DNA from: Pseudomonadota bacterium
GTDB taxonomy: Bacteria > Bdellovibrionota > JAFGOL01
Assembly: GCA_026390535.1 (NCBI GenBank)
Contig: JAPLFT010000022.1
Coordinates: 1 to 6,174 of the forward strand
Direction: 5' to 3'
DNA: 6,174 nt
The notes under the pieces are model-generated. The model was not told the DNA's origin. It did no database searches and saw nothing but the letters and a program-made list of their open reading frames with translations. Position numbers and translations under genes: made by a program. Numbering within the stretch: position 1 is the first letter of the stretch; every line of letters starts with the position of its first letter. This document shows positions 1-5,348 of this stretch, piece after piece.

Positions 1-2
1 AT

Positions 3-173
3 GTGGTTGGAATAAGCATTGTGGAAGAGGGAACAAAGGCCAAAATAACGCTCGCGGTGAACAATGAAGAGAGCGAAAAGATAATAAGAAAAGAAGGGCA
101 AACTCTTGGGCTCGTTGTTAGGGGATACGGAAACAACAAGGATTCTGATGATATAGAAATTGTTGAACTTTAA
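3..173 (+). CDS. C-terminal end of a probable CpaB/RcpC-type Flp pilus assembly protein (5' partial)
   Basis: Only the last 56 residues and the stop codon lie in the window; the reading frame is open from base 3 and the start lies off the left edge. The visible end reads KITLAVNNEESEKI followed about ten residues later by LGLVVRGYGN. This resembles the end of CpaB/RcpC proteins, where a 'VTLAVTPEEAEKL' strand-helix segment is followed by a 'G-L-L-LR' strand. CpaB is a periplasmic or outer-membrane-associated component of the Flp (tight adherence) pilus machinery. No signal peptide or SAF domain can be checked because the N-terminal part is missing. The call is by pattern recall over a short segment, so another small beta-domain protein is possible. 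The stop codon lies at the base of an inverted repeat, consistent with this being the last gene of its operon. Confidence 0.45.
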   Translation: MVGISIVEEGTKAKITLAVNNEESEKIIRKEGQTLGLVVRGYGNNKDSDDIEIVEL

Positions 174-244
174 TCCCAAGTGGCAGTTTGGCGCATAGTA
201 TTGTCAGGTCTTCCTCACTCTGCATCCAAACTGCTACTTGGGAT
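173..244 (+). repeat. 19-bp inverted repeat hairpin after the first gene, possible terminator
   Basis: Arms are 173-191 (atcccaagtggcagtttgg) and 226-244 (ccaaactgctacttgggat). They pair over all 19 positions with a single G-U wobble, around a 34-nt loop. The left arm starts on the last base of the preceding stop codon. The bases after the right arm are T-rich (tatttctctt at 251-260) but give no clean U-run directly at the stem, so this is not a textbook Rho-independent terminator. It may act as a terminator or RNA-end stabiliser between the pilus gene and the SRP RNA, or be a small dispersed repeat. Confidence 0.7.
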
Positions 245-258
245 CAGATATATTTCTC

Positions 259-286
259 TTGTATGTACCCCTGTTATTTGATAAAT
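259..286 (+). promoter_or_regulatory. Possible promoter for the SRP RNA
   Basis: A weak sigma-70-like pair is visible: ttgtat (259-264), a 16-bp spacer, and ataaat (281-286), ending 10 bp before the inferred 5' end of the SRP RNA at 297. Neither hexamer is a strong consensus match. The position is what supports it: a stable RNA gene must have a promoter in this interval, since the inverted repeat ends at 244. Confidence 0.3.
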
Positions 287-296
287 CCTTAAACAC

Positions 297-394
297 GGTG
301 ACTGGCAAGGCGACAGCGTGAGCCCTTTGAACCCCGTCAGGTCCGAAAGGAAGCAGCGGTAAGTTGTGTGTTCCGCGTGTCTCCACCGGTCGCC
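297..394 (+). ncRNA. ffs: Signal recognition particle RNA, small bacterial (4.5S) type
   Basis: The RNA component of the signal recognition particle binds Ffh and targets nascent membrane proteins to the FtsY receptor at the membrane. The diagnostic apical domain is present at 336-357 (gtcaggtccgaaaggaagc then agc), with a GAAA tetraloop at 345-348 where E. coli has GGAA, and the asymmetric-loop bases of the Ffh binding site. The ends pair: ggtgactggc (297-306) with accggtcgcc (385-394), allowing G-U pairs, which sets the boundaries at about 98 nt. There is no Alu domain, so this is the short form. The 3' end lies 29 nt upstream of the dnaX start, a common bacterial arrangement; transcription may continue into dnaX. 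End positions are inferred from pairing and may be off by a few bases. Confidence 0.93.
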
Positions 395-411
395 ATAAAT
401 ATTTATACAAC

Positions 412-418
412 GAGGTGA
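412..418 (+). promoter_or_regulatory. Ribosome binding site fixing the GTG start of dnaX
   Basis: gaggtga is a strong match to the anti-Shine-Dalgarno complement and stands 5 nt before the GTG at 424. The in-frame ATG at 364 lies inside the SRP RNA gene and has no such site, so GTG 424 is preferred. Confidence 0.8.
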
Positions 419-423
419 GAAGA

Positions 424-1986
424 GTGTCAGCATATCAGGTCCTTGCCAGAAAATGGAGACCATTACGTTTTGAAGATGTAAAGGGTCAGGATCACGTAGT
501 AAAAACCTTAAAAAATTCCATAATAAATAACAGGCTTGCCGCCGCTTATATATTTTCCGGATCCCGCGGTGTTGGAAAAACCTCTGTGGCAAGGCTTCTT
601 GCCAAGGCTATATGCTGTCCCAACCAAAAAGACGGTGAACCGTGTAACGAATGCGCAAGCTGTATTGAGATAACAAGATCAAACGCCATAGATATACAGG
701 AAATAGACGGAGCATCTAACAATGGTGTAGATGCAATAAGAGAGATACGTGAGAACATCATGTATCCTCCGGTGAGCGCAAAATATAAGATATATATAAT
801 AGACGAAGTTCACATGTTATCAAACTCCGCGTTCAATGCTCTGTTAAAGACGCTGGAGGAGCCGCCTGCACACGGCATCTTTATATTTGCAACGACAGAA
901 CCTCACGAGATACCACAGACCATAGTTAGTCGATGTCAGTCATTTGATTTCAAAAAACTATCTGTAGAAGATATCGTTTCAACCATCACTAATATAGTTG
1001 AAAAAGAGGGTATAACGGCGTCCAAACAGGCTCTTTATTCGATTGCCAGGGAGGCAAAGGGAAGTCTTAGGGATTCGCTTTCTATACTGGATCAGGTAAT
1101 CTCTTTTGCCGGAAAAACATTTGATCAGAATGAGGTTAAAGCCATACTCGGTTTTGTAGACAGGAATATTGTCTTTGAAATTGTTAAGGGCATAGTCGAG
1201 AATGATCCAAAAAAATGTATGTCGCTGGCAAAAAAACTTCTTAATGAAGCTTATGATGTGGAAAAGATATCAGAGACTATAGTTGAGATATTTAAGGAAT
1301 TGTTATTTATAAAGAACGGTCTCTCTGATTTCCTGTCAGAAACCCTTCCCGATTATGAACTGAAAGAACTTGAATCAATAGCACCCAAGACTTCGGCTAC
1401 GGATATAGAACAATGGTTCTATATGGCAAACAAAGTGGCAGAAGATATAACCCGTTCATCATATGCGACATTACTGTTCGAAGTTGGACTCCTTTCCATG
1501 TGTAATAAGCCTGGCAACAGTAGTCTGGAAGAGCTGATAAGTACTCTTAAAAATACAAACATATCTTCTCAGCCTTTGAATAACGAAAAAAAAAACAACA
1601 TAACAGCGAATAACGATGTTAGCAGCACTCTGGACTGGCACCAACTAATTCAGGCAATATCAAAAAGGGACATAGTGCTTAGCGATATATTAGCCAGAGG
1701 AAAATTTATAGGGATACATCAGGGAAGGACCGTTGTTGTCGATTATTCGGATTCTCCTGAAACTCTCTCAAAGATACATGAAAAAAAGACTGAATATCTA
1801 AAACTTATTCAAGACACGATTCATGAATTATGCGGTAATATATATATGCTGGATATAAGGAGTAATGTCCTTATGCAGAGAATGGCCGATGGAGAACTGA
1901 AAAAGAAAGATCTGGCTGAAAAGGAAATCGTAAAATCGGCTATAGATATGTTTGGTGCTAAGGTTAAAAAGGTTAAATTGTATTAA
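424..1986 (+). CDS. dnaX: DNA polymerase III subunit tau/gamma (clamp loader ATPase)
   Basis: DnaX is the AAA+ motor of the replicative clamp loader, which opens and places the beta sliding clamp on primed DNA; full-length tau also links polymerase and helicase. The 520-residue protein begins VSAYQVLARKWRP, the standard DnaX opening. Walker A is GSRGVGKT (46-53). A zinc-binding cluster follows at C65, C74, C77 and C80 (C64 is also a cysteine). Walker B is IIDEVH (125-130), sensor 1 is ATTEP (156-160) and the arginine-finger SRC is at 169-171. Domain III runs to about residue 370, ending near LLFEVGLLSMC. The tail is divergent, as is usual for tau. The GTG start at 424 has a strong gaggtga site and avoids overlap with the SRP RNA. 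A ten-A run at codons 388-391 may yield a shorter gamma form. recR follows after 18 bp; ybaB, often in between, is absent. Confidence 0.96.
   Translation: MSAYQVLARKWRPLRFEDVKGQDHVVKTLKNSIINNRLAAAYIFSGSRGVGKTSVARLLAKAICCPNQKDGEPCNECASCIEITRSNAIDIQEIDGASNNGVDAIREIRENIMYPPVSAKYKIYIIDEVHMLSNSAFNALLKTLEEPPAHGIFIFATTEPHEIPQTIVSRCQSFDFKKLSVEDIVSTITNIVEKEGITASKQALYSIAREAKGSLRDSLSILDQVISFAGKTFDQNEVKAILGFVDRNIVFEIVKGIVENDPKKCMSLAKKLLNEAYDVEKISETIVEIFKELLFIKNGLSDFLSETLPDYELKELESIAPKTSATDIEQWFYMANKVAEDITRSSYATLLFEVGLLSMCNKPGNSSLEELISTLKNTNISSQPLNNEKKNNITANNDVSSTLDWHQLIQAISKRDIVLSDILARGKFIGIHQGRTVVVDYSDSPETLSKIHEKKTEYLKLIQDTIHELCGNIYMLDIRSNVLMQRMADGELKKKDLAEKEIVKSAIDMFGAKVKKVKLY
1586..1595 (+). other. 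A10 homopolymer in dnaX, candidate slippage site for a gamma form
   Basis: Ten consecutive A residues (codons gaa aaa aaa aac) fall just past domain III. One added A, or a -1 ribosomal shift, leads through K-Q-H-N-S-E to TAA at 1611-1613, a 396-residue product. One lost A, or a +1 shift, leads through T-T to TAA at 1601-1603, a 392-residue product. Both would keep the ATPase and zinc domains and lose the tau tail. Slippage on an A run in dnaX is established in Thermus thermophilus; its use here is inferred. Confidence 0.6.
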
Positions 1987-2005
1987 TGTTGTTTAGGAAG
2001 AGGCC

Positions 2006-2614
2006 ATGATGGATTACATTCCGGAACCGATAGAAAAACTGGCAAGAGAACTTAATAAACTTCCCGGTATGGGTATAAAAACCGCAACGCGTCTTGCCTT
2101 TCATATTGTTGATATGAATAGCGACGGAGTTAATGATCTTTCAAGTTGTATATTAGACGCAAAAAAAGATATTCGTATATGTCCATTATGTCACGGTTAC
2201 TCCGTGAATACCGGAGAATGTGGGATCTGTTCGGATTATTCAAGGGATACAAAAAGCCTTTGTGTTGTGCAGAGGCCTCAGGATGTATTTGTATTGGAGA
2301 GAAGCGGTTTTAGAGGAATATATCATGTACTTCATGGTGTAATCTCACCGCTGGATGGGATCGGTCCGGATGATATAAAGATCCCTGAACTTATTAAAAA
2401 AGTAAAAGATCTCAACGTTGAGGAGATTATTGTTGCTCTTAATCCTAGTGTTGAGGGGGACGCAACAACCCTGTTCATTGCAAAATCCGTTCATGATATA
2501 AAGGTTCGGATATCAAGGCTTGCCAGGGGTGTTCCCGCCGGCGCCAGTATAGATTATGTTGATGATGTTACATTAAGCCGTGCATTGGAGGAAAGACAGG
2601 AAGTCTCATGTTGA
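2006..2614 (+). CDS. recR: Recombination mediator protein RecR
   Basis: RecR works with RecO (and RecF) to load RecA onto SSB-coated single-stranded DNA during gap repair and recombination. The 202-residue length is typical. In order: a helix-hairpin-helix segment LPGMGIKTATRLAFH (19-33); a four-cysteine zinc finger at C59, C62, C72 and C75; a Toprim domain starting at CVVQRPQDVFVLERSG (86-101), with LHGVISPLDGIGPDDI (109-124) and ALNPSVEGDATT (144-155); and the C-terminal signature RLARGVPAGASIDYVDDVTL (171-190). Two ATGs stand in tandem at 2006 and 2009; aggaagagg (1995-2003) serves either, so the start could be one codon later. Its last 7 nt overlap the next gene, implying translational coupling. 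Standard RecR motifs are intact. Confidence 0.97.
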   Translation: MMDYIPEPIEKLARELNKLPGMGIKTATRLAFHIVDMNSDGVNDLSSCILDAKKDIRICPLCHGYSVNTGECGICSDYSRDTKSLCVVQRPQDVFVLERSGFRGIYHVLHGVISPLDGIGPDDIKIPELIKKVKDLNVEEIIVALNPSVEGDATTLFIAKSVHDIKVRISRLARGVPAGASIDYVDDVTLSRALEERQEVSC

Positions 2615-3003
2615 ATAAAACCCTTGAAAAACTGGAATTCATTATACAGAACCTGTATCTGTCTACCAACGCTGTAGGAATATCAATATTGGATGAGACC
2701 GGAGCAATTGCAGCCGAATGCGGTAATCTGGATGCAAACGTCATGGCCGACCACGCGATCAGAATGCTGTTAAATGCAGACGGTTTATTGACATCATTTA
2801 CTGGAGAAAAGGGTACAAATTTTTCGTTATGGCTGAATGGGGCAAAAGGTAATGCTGTGCTTGCCCCTGTGAGCAGGAATCTTTTTCTGGTGATTTTTTA
2901 CCCCAAGGATGTTGATATATTCTATATAAAGGATAATATCAGCAAGTTTACGGCTGATATAAGGGCGGTTCTTGTATCACTAGAACCGTATGCCAAGGAA
3001 TAA
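2608..3003 (+). CDS. Roadblock/LC7-domain protein (MglB-like)
   Basis: The 131-residue protein has the roadblock/LC7 pattern: an amphipathic first helix (about 5-18, KTLEKLEFIIQNLY), a strand-turn-strand GISILDETGAIAAECG (24-39), a central helix (44-58), and two further strands around NFSLWLNG (71-78) and LFLVIFYP (92-99), with a C-terminal helix. Proteins of this type dimerise and bind small Ras-like GTPases; MglB is the activating partner of MglA and helps set cell polarity for pili or gliding. The MglA-type gene begins 6 bp after its stop, which supports an MglB-like role. The start ATG overlaps the recR stop (atgttga), and an agg-rich stretch (2589-2602) precedes it. The family is large and sequence-variable, so the MglB role rests on context. 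Confidence 0.8.
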   Translation: MLNKTLEKLEFIIQNLYLSTNAVGISILDETGAIAAECGNLDANVMADHAIRMLLNADGLLTSFTGEKGTNFSLWLNGAKGNAVLAPVSRNLFLVIFYPKDVDIFYIKDNISKFTADIRAVLVSLEPYAKE

Positions 3004-3009
3004 AAGATT

Positions 3010-3599
3010 ATGTCTTTTATCAATTACTCGTCTAAAGAGATAAACTGTAAAATAGTTTACTACGGACCGGGTCTCAGCGGTAAAACAGCTAATCTGAAAT
3101 ATATATATATAACGCCGACCCTGAATCGAGGGGAAAGCTTATATCTCTTTCCGGCGATGATAACAGAAGTATTTTCTTTGATTTTCTCCCGCTTGATCTG
3201 GGTGAGATAAATGGTTTTAAGACCAGATTCCATCTGTACACGGTACCGGGGCAGGTCATGTATGAGTCAAGCAGGAAGCTTATATTAAAAGGTGCGGATG
3301 GGATTGTTTTTGTCGCGGATTCACAGAAAGAGCGGATGGAAGCGGATAAAAAATCTTTAGAAAAACTTTCCGATCATCTTGAAGATTATGGTTATGAAAT
3401 TAAAACTATGCCGATAGTCTTTCAGTATAACAAAAGGGATCTTTCCGGAGTTATGCCGGTTGAGGAAATGTCGGAATTTTTGAATATATATTCAAAGCCG
3501 GAATTTGAAGCTGTTGCCGTAAGCGGAACAGGTGTCTATGATACTCTGAGGAATATTACCACACTTGTCCTTGATGAATTAAAGGGCGGAGGGATCTGA
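3010..3599 (+). pseudogene. mglA: MglA-type small GTPase, reading frame broken by an AT-repeat expansion
   Basis: MglA is a Ras-like GTPase that switches cell polarity and recruits motility machinery. Frame one (3010 onward) gives MSFINYSSKEINCKIVYYG with the P-loop GPGLSGKT (19-26) and NLKYIY, then departs from the family and stops at 3210. The continuation is in the -1 frame from codon aac at 3111: NADPESRGKLISL, then FFDFLPLDLGEINGF, the G3-region TVPGQ (77-81 in the joined protein), the G4 motif NKRD (140-143) and SGTG (171-174, G5 region), ending at the TGA at 3597-3599. Removing one AT unit from the alternating run at 3099-3111 joins the halves without any missing residue and gives 195 residues, the normal MglA length. 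All other motifs are intact, so the lesion is recent, a sequencing or assembly error, or a switchable repeat. A start at 3010 is supported by aagga (2996-3000) and the canonical N-terminus. Confidence 0.9.
3099..3111 (+). repeat. (AT)6 dinucleotide microsatellite inside mglA
   Basis: Six AT units plus a final A lie exactly where the two halves of the MglA frame part. Five units would give the in-frame sequence K-Y-I-Y-N-A-D-P; six units give a premature end at 3210. This is the precise site of the frameshift. Confidence 0.85.
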
Positions 3600-3600
3600 T

Positions 3601-3951
3601 ATGTTGAAGTTTTTATTTAAATTGATAGTCCTGATAATAGTCATATTGATATTACTTCAACTAGAATATAAAGGAAGAAAACTTCAAACTTACGTCATGG
3701 AATATTTTAAATCCCTTAAGGGCCATAAGGAGATTATGTATATACAGGAAGAGCCGACAGAGAAAAAAACAGTGCCGGTAAAACAAACTGTAACAGAGAA
3801 AAAAATCATAGTTCCTGAAAAAAAGACCGTTAAACATATACCAAAAAAGGCTACCGAACCGAAGAAAATAAAGATGATAAAACAAAAGGCCGATGACCAG
3901 CCTGAAGTTACCGAAGAAGACAGGCAGGAACTTCAGCAGATATTAAAATAA
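3601..3951 (+). CDS. Small membrane-anchored, lysine/glutamate-rich protein of unknown function
   Basis: I do not recognise a family. The 116-residue product has an N-terminal hydrophobic segment at about 4-20 (FLFKLIVLIIVILILL) with two lysines ahead of or within its start, reading as a single-pass signal anchor. The rest is very hydrophilic: a K/E/P/T-rich stretch (about 50-95) with repeated 'EKK-VP' and 'PKK' units, likely extended and disordered, then an acidic, helical end (EEDRQELQQILK). The layout recalls the anchor and linker of TonB-like or scaffold proteins, but no C-terminal partner domain is present. A strong ggagg (3588-3592) precedes the ATG, which starts one base after the mglA stop, so it is probably co-translated with the GTPase and might tether or respond to it; that role is inferred from position only. 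Its stop codon opens the large palindrome. Confidence 0.75.
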   Translation: MLKFLFKLIVLIIVILILLQLEYKGRKLQTYVMEYFKSLKGHKEIMYIQEEPTEKKTVPVKQTVTEKKIIVPEKKTVKHIPKKATEPKKIKMIKQKADDQPEVTEEDRQELQQILK

Positions 3952-4240
3952 TACCGATTTGCATTCAAAATTATACTAACTAATATTTAGGAGATGAGCT
4001 TTCAGTTAAATTCTCTCTGCAAGTCTTATTGACGCTCATTTTGTTATTCATCGTTGGGATAAGATATTTGCTGGTGTTAGATGTTCCTTCTGCCGAGAGA
4101 CCACCTAACCCCGCAAATATACCTTATCCCAACTTCTTCATACACAAAACTCGCTAGTGTTTAAACGACTTGCAGAGAGAATTTAACTGAAGTCTCCCAT
4201 CACAAGACATTAGTATAATTTTGAATACAAATCGGTATTA
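3949..4240. repeat. 292-bp nested imperfect palindrome filling the gap between convergent genes (MITE-like or giant hairpin)
   Basis: The interval folds on itself over nearly its full length around a centre at about 4094. Outer arms 3949-3979 and 4210-4240 match over 31 bp with one mismatch (c3962/a4227). Middle arms 4001-4025 and 4167-4191 match perfectly over 25 bp. Inner arms 4053-4063 and 4123-4133 (gttgggataag) match over 11 bp, followed by 4064-4071 with 4113-4120 (8 bp). Weaker similarity joins these blocks. The ends read TAATACCGATTTG and CAAATCGGTATTA, so the TAA stops of both flanking genes lie in the arms. No ORF is supported inside. A terminator needs far less length, so a miniature inverted-repeat element, perhaps with a TA target, is a reasonable reading; a bidirectional terminator effect is also likely. 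Confidence 0.85.
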
Positions 4241-5017
4241 CAGGTCGTCCCTTTGCAGGATGGGGCCAAGGACCTTGACATCGCCTATCAACACATTTGG
4301 TACAGAAAATATCTTTTTATCTGAGATCATAACAATAGATGACCCAAGCTCAAACATTCCCAGCATTTCTCCCTTGATTATGACATCTCCCGGTTTTTTG
4401 AATATATTTATACGTCGGACTGCCGCGGCGCCCACTATTGCCAGACATATCCTAAAGTCACTGTTCTTTATGGAAACAATGTACCTTTCGTTCAGCGTAT
4501 ATAGACCTGGTATCTTTTGCCCCATATCATTTACGGGATAACATGCTCCAGGAATATGTTTTATATAATCTATGGTGCCTGAACAGGGAGAATGGAACCT
4601 GTGATAATTTCTGGGTGAAAGATAGATATTACAAAAAGACCCGCGTTTAAAATAAGCAGAAAGCGAATTATTAAGTATAAGACGCTCTAAACTGTAATTT
4701 ATTCCCTTTACCTGGGCCAGATATCCGTTATTTTGTACAAGTCCGTATTCCATTACCTTGCCTTCACAAGGGGAAATTATTTTATGATAATGGATTTCAC
4801 GTTTTTTCAGATCTATTTTTCTTGTGAAGAAATCATTGATATCTTTATATTCAGAAAGAGGTTTTACCATTAAACGGAAATCGTCATCAGTCATCCCTAA
4901 GAGGGTTTTTCCTAATGACCTGAAGACAAAACCTCGTATTTTACGCGGTATGCCTATATTCGCAACAACCTTTACCATCCAGCTGTATAGCCGGAAAAAC
5001 AAGTGTAAGTAACGCAT
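4238..5017 (-). CDS. psd: Phosphatidylserine decarboxylase proenzyme
   Basis: Psd converts phosphatidylserine to phosphatidylethanolamine at the inner membrane and matures by self-cleavage to a pyruvoyl enzyme. The 259-residue protein is shorter than E. coli Psd (about 320). Visible motifs: NDFFTRK (61-67), SPCEGKV (82-88), the FKRGSFCNIYLSP-NYHRFH block (123-142) with H139 and H142, GLYTLNERY (171-179), LAIVGAAAVRRI (192-203) and the cleavage motif FELGSSIVMI (222-231). Cleavage between G225 and S226 would leave a 34-residue alpha chain. Two family positions differ: the usual SPxDG aspartate of the self-cleavage triad is E85, and the usual DYHR is NYHR. The N-terminal 30 residues are hydrophobic and basic, fitting membrane association. 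The start at 5017 has no clear Shine-Dalgarno site. The gene converges on the lysine-rich protein gene, with its stop in the palindrome. Confidence 0.93.
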   Translation of the reverse strand: MRYLHLFFRLYSWMVKVVANIGIPRKIRGFVFRSLGKTLLGMTDDDFRLMVKPLSEYKDINDFFTRKIDLKKREIHYHKIISPCEGKVMEYGLVQNNGYLAQVKGINYSLERLILNNSLSAYFKRGSFCNIYLSPRNYHRFHSPCSGTIDYIKHIPGACYPVNDMGQKIPGLYTLNERYIVSIKNSDFRICLAIVGAAAVRRINIFKKPGDVIIKGEMLGMFELGSSIVMISDKKIFSVPNVLIGDVKVLGPILQRDDL

Positions 5018-5037
5018 TTACTTTTAACGGTATATGG

Positions 5038-5043
5038 ATTATA
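5038..5043 (-). promoter_or_regulatory. Possible -10 element for psd
   Basis: On the minus strand this reads TATAAT, a perfect -10 hexamer 20 nt before the psd ATG, implying a short leader of roughly 14 nt. No good -35 hexamer is seen at normal spacing, and the area is AT-rich, so a chance match is possible. It sits in the only gap (5018-5082) from which psd and the divergent gene pair could both be transcribed. Confidence 0.3.
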
Positions 5044-5072
5044 GAAAAATTACAAGATTAAGTTATGGCAAG

Positions 5073-5077
5073 AGGAG
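5073..5077 (+). promoter_or_regulatory. Ribosome binding site setting the start of the 85-residue protein at 5083
   Basis: aggag stands 5 nt before the ATG at 5083. The in-frame ATG at 5065 lacks such a site and would translate through this one, so 5083 is preferred. Confidence 0.75.
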
Positions 5078-5082
5078 AATGC

Positions 5083-5340
5083 ATGAAGATTACAGATGTG
5101 AGGGAAGAACTCCAGGATTACTTGCATGAGGCTAACAAAACAAATTTGCCACCATGGCTTATAGAAACACTGGATAGCTGGTGCAGATCTGTTTTTATGG
5201 GTGTCACAAAATTTAAATACTGGGACGGTGATAAGAATAAAAATGAAGTTCCTGTTACTGTAGAAATCTTAAGAGACCTCATTGCACCGTACAAGGAATT
5301 CAACAAATTTAAGGTTTGGTTGGATAAAAACTACAAATAA
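5083..5340 (+). CDS. Small hypothetical protein, 85 residues
   Basis: I do not recognise this family. The start at 5083 is chosen for its aggag site; starting at 5065 would add six residues. The product is a soluble, mixed-charge small protein: an N-terminal acidic helix (MKITDVREELQDYLHEA), then NLPPWLIETLDSWCRS, an aromatic segment GVTKFKYWDGDK (about 40-51), a probable strand VPVTVEIL and a basic end FNKFKVWLDKNYK. There is no signal peptide or membrane segment and no metal-binding cluster. Codon use and composition match the neighbours, arguing for a real gene rather than a chance frame. It is the first gene of a + strand pair: trmB begins 8 bp after its stop, so the two are probably co-transcribed. 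Function cannot be inferred beyond that. Confidence 0.7.
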   Translation: MKITDVREELQDYLHEANKTNLPPWLIETLDSWCRSVFMGVTKFKYWDGDKNKNEVPVTVEILRDLIAPYKEFNKFKVWLDKNYK

Positions 5341-5348
5341 AAAATGCT

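Noticed and set aside
364..423. Upstream in-frame ATG that would lengthen DnaX by 20 residues
   Set aside because: It lies inside the SRP RNA gene, lacks a ribosome site, and the added residues do not resemble any DnaX; the GTG at 424 has a strong site and the canonical N-terminus.
215..592. Minus-strand open frame of 125 codons
   Set aside because: It runs antisense through the SRP RNA and the start of dnaX, and its translation looks like shadow coding with no recognisable pattern.
546..761. Minus-strand open frame of 71 codons
   Set aside because: It is wholly antisense to the DnaX ATPase domain.
3099..3111. Programmed -1 ribosomal frameshift in mglA
   Set aside because: There is no X XXY YYZ heptamer and no obvious stem or pseudoknot just downstream; a one-unit AT expansion explains the break more simply.
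3010..3210. Separate 66-residue gene
   Set aside because: It is the N-terminal part of the MglA-type GTPase; the family match stops at the AT repeat and resumes in the -1 frame.
3661..3885. Minus-strand open frame of 74 codons rich in F and Y
   Set aside because: It is the antisense image of the lysine-rich coding region (AAA/AAG read as TTT/CTT) and has no ribosome site.
3949..4240. CRISPR array or tRNA gene in the 292-bp non-coding interval
   Set aside because: The repeats are inverted about a single centre, with no regular direct repeats and no cloverleaf features.
4221..4541. Plus-strand open frame of 106 codons
   Set aside because: It is antisense to the conserved C-terminal part of psd and begins inside the palindrome arm.
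4824..5012. Plus-strand open frame of 62 codons
   Set aside because: It is antisense to the N-terminal part of psd and has no family resemblance.
5118..5306. Minus-strand open frame opposite the 85-residue protein
   Set aside because: The plus-strand frame has a good ribosome site and fits the operon with trmB; the minus frame has neither.
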